Assembly: GCF_003854895.1 (NCBI RefSeq)
Contig: NZ_CP033966.1
Coordinates: forward strand, 2,480,001-2,544,000
Source of the DNA: Pigmentiphaga sp. H8
GTDB taxonomy: Bacteria > Pseudomonadota > Gammaproteobacteria > Burkholderiales > Burkholderiaceae_B
Direction: 5' to 3'
DNA length: 64,000 nucleotides
Shown here: positions 59,585-64,000 of the stretch, one piece after another
Layout of the letters: every line of letters starts with the position of its first letter
How positions within the stretch are numbered: the stretch's first letter is position 1
Translations under genes and position numbers: made by a program
Notes under the pieces: model-generated
What the model was told of the DNA's origin: nothing
What the model saw: only the letters and a program-made list of their open reading frames with translations
Databases searched by the model: none

Positions 59585-60748
59585 ATGGACGCCAAGTCGG
59601 TCTTCGTGACGGTTGCGCTGATGGTGCTGGCCAACGGCGCCGTGCTGGCGAACGTCTACCGCGATCTTCCCGGGACGCTGAGGCCCGCCGCGATCCGCTG
59701 GCAGGCCGGAACGGCCCTGGTCGCCCTGGGCAGCGGCTTCTTCGCGTTCGGCAACATCATGCCCTTGCCGATCATGGTCACCCTGGCCAACGGCATGCTC
59801 CTGTCCGGCCTGGGCGCCTACCACCGGGCGTTCGAACGCTTCTACGGCCGCCGTTCGTCGCCGGCGGACGTCGCGATCGCCCTGGTCGCGGTGGCCGGCA
59901 CGTTCTGGCTGTCGGCCATCGAGCCGTGCTTCATCTGCCGCGTCGAGCTGCTGTCGGCCGCCTGGACGCTGCTGCTGCTCCGGTCGATGTGGCTGCTGCA
60001 CGCCATGCGCGCGGAGGACGAGTCGCGCAGCCGGCGCATGCTGATCGTGATCTATGGCCTGGTCGTCATCTACGTCCTCGGCCGGCTCGTGGTCTACCTG
60101 CATCTGGACGTGCCGCGCGAGACCACGATCGCGACCAACGACTACGGCATCAATCTGATCTCGCCCATGTTTGTGGCGCTGCTGCCGGTGATCGGCACCA
60201 CGGCGTTCGTGCTGCTGTGCGCCGAACGCGTGAAGCGCCAGCTGGAGATCGCGGCGGCCACCGACTATCTGACCGGCCTGCCGAACCGGCGCACGCTGGT
60301 GGCGGACGGGAACACGGCGTTCCGCCGGACGCGCGAGACCGGCGTCGGGCTGGCCGTGGGCGTGATCGACATCGACCATTTCAAGGCGATCAACGATACC
60401 TACGGCCACGGCGTGGGCGACGAGGTGCTGACCTTCGCCGCGGATTGCCTGAAGCAGGCGGCCCGCAAGGGAGACCTGGTCGCGCGCACCGGCGGCGAGG
60501 AGTTCGTGGTGCTGATGGACGACCTGGACCTGCCGGCGGCCGCCGCGGCGCTCGAGCGCATCCGCGTCGCCGTGGCGGACAGCCGCTTCAGCATCGACGG
60601 CGCGCCGGTACCCATCACCATTTCCGCCGGCGTGGCCAGCTGCGAGCCGCGCGATCGCGACTTCGACGACGTGTTCCGCCGGGCCGACCGGGCGCTGTAC
60701 CTGGCGAAGCTGGCGGGGCGCGACCGCGTGAAGCAGGCGGTGGCCTAG
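59585..60748 (+). CDS. Membrane-bound diguanylate cyclase (GGDEF)
   Basis: A 387-residue protein with six or seven hydrophobic N-terminal segments (to about 215) and a C-terminal GGDEF domain (about 220-385). The active site is GGEEF near 303-307, and the I-site RxxD (RKGD) lies nine residues upstream, so product inhibition is expected. The membrane part resembles no named sensor but has a CFIC pair near 117. It starts 20 bases after the PAS-GGDEF-EAL gene, so the two may be co-expressed. Confidence 0.92.
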   Translation: MDAKSVFVTVALMVLANGAVLANVYRDLPGTLRPAAIRWQAGTALVALGSGFFAFGNIMPLPIMVTLANGMLLSGLGAYHRAFERFYGRRSSPADVAIALVAVAGTFWLSAIEPCFICRVELLSAAWTLLLLRSMWLLHAMRAEDESRSRRMLIVIYGLVVIYVLGRLVVYLHLDVPRETTIATNDYGINLISPMFVALLPVIGTTAFVLLCAERVKRQLEIAAATDYLTGLPNRRTLVADGNTAFRRTRETGVGLAVGVIDIDHFKAINDTYGHGVGDEVLTFAADCLKQAARKGDLVARTGGEEFVVLMDDLDLPAAAAALERIRVAVADSRFSIDGAPVPITISAGVASCEPRDRDFDDVFRRADRALYLAKLAGRDRVKQAVA

Positions 60749-60754
60749 GCACTG

Positions 60755-61534
60755 TTACAGCATCGCGCTCAGCATCCGGCGGCCGCCCAGCAGCTCCGGC
60801 AGCAGGATCTCCACCATTTTTTCCAGCGTATAGCGGCCCGTGGCCGCGACCAGGCTCATGGCCGCGACCGTGCGTCCGGTCTGGTCTTGGATGGGAACGG
60901 CGATGGAGCGCAGGCCCAGTTCAAGTTCCTCGTCGCTGGTGGCATAGCCCAGGCGCCGCGTTTCCTCCAGCAGCGCCGTCAGCTCGGGAATCCCGGTGCG
61001 GGTGCGCGGCGTGAGCGCGCGGCGCGGCATGCGGCCCAGCAGGCGCGCGATTTCCTCGTCGGGCAGGGCGGCCATCAGCACTCGCCCGGTGGCGGCGCAA
61101 TGGGCGGGCAGGCGCGAGCCCATGCTCAGGCCGTCCGACAGGCTGCGGCGGGTGGCGGCGCGCGCCACGAACACGACTTCGCCGCCGTCCAGCACGGCCA
61201 GGGAACTGGATTCCTTGGTGCGCTCGCTGATGGTTTCCAGCACCGGCTGGACCAGCTTGGGCAGGGGGCTGGAGCTGACATAGGCGTGCCCCAGGCGCAG
61301 CGCGCGGGGCGCCAGCCGGAAATACCTGCCGTCGCTTTCCACGTAGCCCAGCCGCTGCAGCGTCAGCAGCGAGCGGCGCGCCGTGGCGCGCGGATGGCCG
61401 GTGATCTCGGCTGCTTCGCTCAAGGTGAGCGGGCCGCTGCGCAGGCCGAAGGCCTCGATGATGGCCAGGCCTTTCTCCAGGCCGGCCACGTATTCCTTGT
61501 CTTCCTTGCTGCGGGGTTCGGGCACGGTGCTCAT
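60755..61534 (-). CDS. IclR-family transcriptional regulator
   Basis: A 259-residue IclR protein with winged helix-turn-helix at 18-80 (LAIIEAFGLRSGPLTLSEAAEITGHPRATARRSLLTL). The GAF domain has RTKESSSLAVLDGGEVVFVARA and GSRLPAHCAATGRVLMAAL. This is the PcaR/PobR-type layout used for aromatic pathways. It is divergent from Bug 61652 with two like dyads in between. Confidence 0.94.
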   Translation of the reverse strand: MSTVPEPRSKEDKEYVAGLEKGLAIIEAFGLRSGPLTLSEAAEITGHPRATARRSLLTLQRLGYVESDGRYFRLAPRALRLGHAYVSSSPLPKLVQPVLETISERTKESSSLAVLDGGEVVFVARAATRRSLSDGLSMGSRLPAHCAATGRVLMAALPDEEIARLLGRMPRRALTPRTRTGIPELTALLEETRRLGYATSDEELELGLRSIAVPIQDQTGRTVAAMSLVAATGRYTLEKMVEILLPELLGGRRMLSAML

Positions 61535-61544
61535 GGTCGAGGGA

Positions 61545-61619
61545 ATGTTCGTTTTGCGAACATTCTAACCACTTTTCTTGATCATCGGATATTGCCGAAC
61601 TAACGTTCGCTTTGCGACT
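61545..61619. promoter_or_regulatory. Two IclR-type operators, IclR / Bug-Rieske control region
   Basis: ATGTTCG-N5-CGAACAT (61545-61563) is a perfect dyad near the IclR start. GTTCGCTTTGCGACT (61605-61619) repeats its core GTTCG-TTTTG-CGAAC with two changes. The two sites are 56 bases centre to centre and straddle the divergent promoters. Confidence 0.65.
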
Positions 61620-61651
61620 TTCTGTTCGAGTTTAACCCAACGAGGTCAAGG

Positions 61652-62626
61652 ATGAGACAACCAGCATGGACAGCCTGTGCCATCGCGGCATGGGCGGTGA
61701 TCGCCAGCCCGGCCCAGGCCGACGAGGGCGCCTTCCCCAATCGTCCGATACGCATCGTCGTGCCTTATTCGGCCGGCGGCACCGCCGACGTGCTGCCGCG
61801 CATCATCGGCGAAAAGCTCAACGCGGCGTGGGGCCAGCCCGTCATCATCGACAACCGGCCCGGCGCGGGCGGCAACATCGGCGCCGACATGGTGGCCAAG
61901 GCGGCGCCCGATGGCTACACGCTGCTGGCCACGCCGCCGGCGCCGCTGGTCATCAACCAGTATCTGTACAAGAGCCTGCCCTTCGATCCCGAGCGCTTCG
62001 CTCCCGTGGCCGTGCTGGCGCGCGTGCCCAACGTGCTGGCGGTCAAGACCGCGCTGCCGGTGAAGTCGGCGCAGGAATTCATCGGCTATGCCCGCAAGAA
62101 CGGCGGGCAGGTCACGGTGGCGACCCAGGGCAACGGCACGACCTCGCACCTGACCGGCGCGCTGGTCGCGGCCCAGGCCGACCTGGACTTCGTGTTCGTG
62201 CCGTACAAGGGCACGGCGCCGGCGTTGGCCGACCTGATGGGCGGCCAGGTCGATGCCTTCTTCGACAACATCAGCTCGACCTTCCGCCAGCACGAATCGG
62301 GCAAGCTGCGCATCCTGGCCGTGACCAGCGCGCAGCGCAGCCCCTTGCTGCCCAAGACGCCCACGCTGGCCGAGTCGGGGCTGCCCGGCTTCGACGTCAG
62401 CACCTGGTTCGGCGTGGTCGCGCCGGCCGGTACGCCGCCGGAGGTGGCGCGCAAGCTCAACGCCGCCATCGTCGAGGTCCTGAAGATGCCGGACGTCAGG
62501 CAGAAATTCATCGAGCAGGGCGCCGAGGTGGCAGGCGACACGCCGGCCCAGATGGCCGAGTTCATGCGGACCGAACGCGTCAAGTGGAAGAAGGCCATCG
62601 ACACGGCCGAAGTCACCATCAACTGA
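61652..62626 (+). CDS. Bug/TctC-family periplasmic receptor, Rieske dioxygenase operon
   Basis: A 324-residue receptor with signal peptide ending SPAQADEG. Signatures: NRPIRIVVPYSAGGTAD, IIDNRPGAGGNIG, APDGYTLLA and FVPYKGTAPALAD. It is followed 23 bases later by a Rieske dioxygenase alpha subunit and then a beta subunit, so the ligand may be an aromatic acid. Confidence 0.93.
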   Translation: MRQPAWTACAIAAWAVIASPAQADEGAFPNRPIRIVVPYSAGGTADVLPRIIGEKLNAAWGQPVIIDNRPGAGGNIGADMVAKAAPDGYTLLATPPAPLVINQYLYKSLPFDPERFAPVAVLARVPNVLAVKTALPVKSAQEFIGYARKNGGQVTVATQGNGTTSHLTGALVAAQADLDFVFVPYKGTAPALADLMGGQVDAFFDNISSTFRQHESGKLRILAVTSAQRSPLLPKTPTLAESGLPGFDVSTWFGVVAPAGTPPEVARKLNAAIVEVLKMPDVRQKFIEQGAEVAGDTPAQMAEFMRTERVKWKKAIDTAEVTIN

Positions 62627-62649
62627 TGCTTGCAGCAACGAGGAAGTCC

Positions 62650-63891
62650 ATGTCCCACAGCGACACCCGAGAACCCCGGACCTGGGAGCCCGGCCTGACC
62701 CGCGTGCCTTACTGGCTCTACCGCGACCAGGAAATCCACGACGCCGAGCAGCGGCGCGTCTTCCAGGGGCCGACCTGGAACTACCTGTGCCTGGAGGCCG
62801 AGATTGCCGAGCCGGGCGCCTATCGCACCACCTTCGTGGGCGACATGCCGGTGATCGTCGCGCGCGACGAGGACGGCGAACTGCAGGCCTTCGAGAACCG
62901 CTGCGCCCATCGCGGCGCGCTGATCGCGCTGGACGACGGCGGCCAGACGCGCGACTTCGCCTGTGTCTACCATGCCTGGCGCTACGACCTGCAGGGCAAC
63001 CTGCGCGGCGTCGCGTTCCAGCAGGGCGTGAACGGCAAGGGCGGCATGCCGCCGGAGTTCCGCATGGAGGACCATCACCCGCGCAAGCTGCGCACCGCCA
63101 GCGTGGCGGGCATGGTGTTCGGCAGCCTGGACGAGGACGTGCCGCCGATCGAGGAGTACCTGGGCGAGGAGATCCTGGAACGCATCGAGCGCGTGCTGTG
63201 CAAGCCGGTGGAGGTGATCGGCCGTTTCAAGCAGACCATTCCGAACAACTGGAAGCTGTACATGGAGAACGTCAAGGACTCCTACCATGCCAGCCTGCTG
63301 CACGTGTTCTTCACCACCTTCAACATCAACCGCCTGTCGCAAAAGGGCGGGGTGATCGTGAGCGAAAGCGGCGCCCACCACGTCAGCTATTCGAAGGTCG
63401 CTCACCAGCCGCAGGCCAGCGCCGAATACAGCGCCGAGAAGCTGCGGTCGGACATGGAAGGCTACGCGCTGGCCGACCCCAGCATGCTGGACGGCTGCGA
63501 CGAGTTCGGCGACGGCGTGACCTTGCAGATCCTGTCGGTGTTTCCCGGTTTCGTGCTGGCGCAGATCCAGAACACCCTGGCCGTGCGCCAGATCCTGCCC
63601 GACGGGTTGGACCGGACGGTGCTGAACTGGACCTACCTGGGCTTCCAGGACGACACGCCCGAGTTGCGGCGCATGCGGCTCAGGCAATCCAACCTGACGG
63701 GGCCGGCGGGCTTCGTGTCCATGGAGGATGGCGCGGTGGGCGGTTTCGTGCAGCGCGGCATCGCGGCAAGCCGCGATCAGGAGGCCGTGCTGGAGATGGG
63801 CGGCGGCGGCATCGAGACCCAGGAGAACCGCACCACCGAAGCGTCGGTGCGCGGATTCTGGAACGCCTATCGCGGCTACATGGAGATCTGA
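62650..63891 (+). CDS. Aromatic-ring-hydroxylating dioxygenase, alpha subunit
   Basis: The 413-residue catalytic subunit of a Rieske dioxygenase of the anthranilate/salicylate/benzoate type. The [2Fe-2S] site is C85-x-H87 in CAHRGA and C105-x2-H108 in CVYH; the mononuclear site has Asp210, His213 and His218 in DSYHASLLH. The start at MSHSDTR follows GAGGAAGTCC. The beta subunit starts three bases later. Together they form an alpha-beta hexamer; ferredoxin and reductase would lie beyond the window. Confidence 0.94.
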   Translation: MSHSDTREPRTWEPGLTRVPYWLYRDQEIHDAEQRRVFQGPTWNYLCLEAEIAEPGAYRTTFVGDMPVIVARDEDGELQAFENRCAHRGALIALDDGGQTRDFACVYHAWRYDLQGNLRGVAFQQGVNGKGGMPPEFRMEDHHPRKLRTASVAGMVFGSLDEDVPPIEEYLGEEILERIERVLCKPVEVIGRFKQTIPNNWKLYMENVKDSYHASLLHVFFTTFNINRLSQKGGVIVSESGAHHVSYSKVAHQPQASAEYSAEKLRSDMEGYALADPSMLDGCDEFGDGVTLQILSVFPGFVLAQIQNTLAVRQILPDGLDRTVLNWTYLGFQDDTPELRRMRLRQSNLTGPAGFVSMEDGAVGGFVQRGIAASRDQEAVLEMGGGGIETQENRTTEASVRGFWNAYRGYMEI

Positions 63892-63894
63892 AGC

Positions 63895-64000
63895 ATGGCC
63901 GAATTCACCCAAGAGCGGCTGGGCATCCTGAACGCCGCCTACGCGCGCTGCATCGACAACGACGAGGTCGAGGCCTGGCCGGCGTTCTTCGAGGAGCGCT
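63895..64000 (+). CDS. Aromatic-ring dioxygenase beta subunit, partial
   Basis: Only the first 35 codons are in the window. MAEFTQERLGILNAAYARC and DEVEAWPAFFEE match the N-terminal helix of the SnoaL/NTF2-like small subunit of Rieske dioxygenases. The small spacing to alpha fits a coupled pair. Truncated by the window end. Confidence 0.85.
   Translation, partial: MAEFTQERLGILNAAYARCIDNDEVEAWPAFFEER

Overview
The window is GC-rich, densely coded DNA with no RNA genes, CRISPR array, insertion sequence or prophage that I can see. Gene content points to a betaproteobacterium of the Alcaligenaceae (Bordetella/Achromobacter type). The main reasons are nine separate Bug (TctC-type) periplasmic solute-binding receptors with no TctA/TctB membrane partner, a DUF3348-DUF802-OmpA-DUF2894 cassette, Burkholderiales-type trimeric porin, and many small catabolic operons each with its own LysR, IclR, GntR, TetR or LuxR regulator. 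This assignment is inference from gene families; no rRNA is present to confirm it.

Layout. 1-4.1 kb: a lipoprotein subtilase with a small secreted partner, divergent from an unknown protein with a PD-(D/E)XK-like motif. 4.1-7.6 kb: amidohydrolase plus Bug, divergent LysR, then a TetR gene. 7.6-12.8 kb: a Rieske oxygenase operon (small helix-turn-helix protein, orphan ABC-type binding protein, oxygenase, porin) behind a promoter carrying a perfect dyad, followed by a GntP permease. 12.8-15.0 kb: TonB siderophore receptor. 15.1-21.0 kb: CoA-transferase and hydrolase on one strand; IclR, Bug, luciferase-like monooxygenase and flavin reductase on the other, with the same 15-bp dyad in both control regions. 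21-25.3 kb: Ada, RidA-Bug-GntR, an internally deleted AbrB antitoxin and a PAS-winged-helix protein. 25.4-29.9 kb: a four-gene cassette with MotA/MotB-like (ZorAB-like) logic, the most unusual system here. 30-42 kb: YoaK-like membrane protein, then two aromatic-ring-cleavage type operons (LuxR- and LysR-controlled). 42.1-47.6 kb: phosphonate import (PhnCDE) and breakdown (PhnX plus an iron-dependent alcohol dehydrogenase) with a LysR. 47.7-50.5 kb: GntR, TauD-type dioxygenase, Bug. 50.5-56.0 kb: IclR and a four-gene operon with two uncharacterised proteins, an M19 peptidase lacking its first zinc motif, and Bug. 56-60.7 kb: RcnB-like protein, Bug, and two adjacent cyclic-di-GMP genes. 60.8-64 kb: IclR divergent from Bug and a second Rieske dioxygenase whose beta subunit runs off the window.

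The region reads as a catabolic island landscape: regulator, receptor for a carboxylate-type ligand, and a few oxygenases, hydrolases or CoA-transferases per unit. Many control regions hold perfect inverted repeats that can be paired with the adjacent regulator. No stretch over 300 bases lacks a gene.
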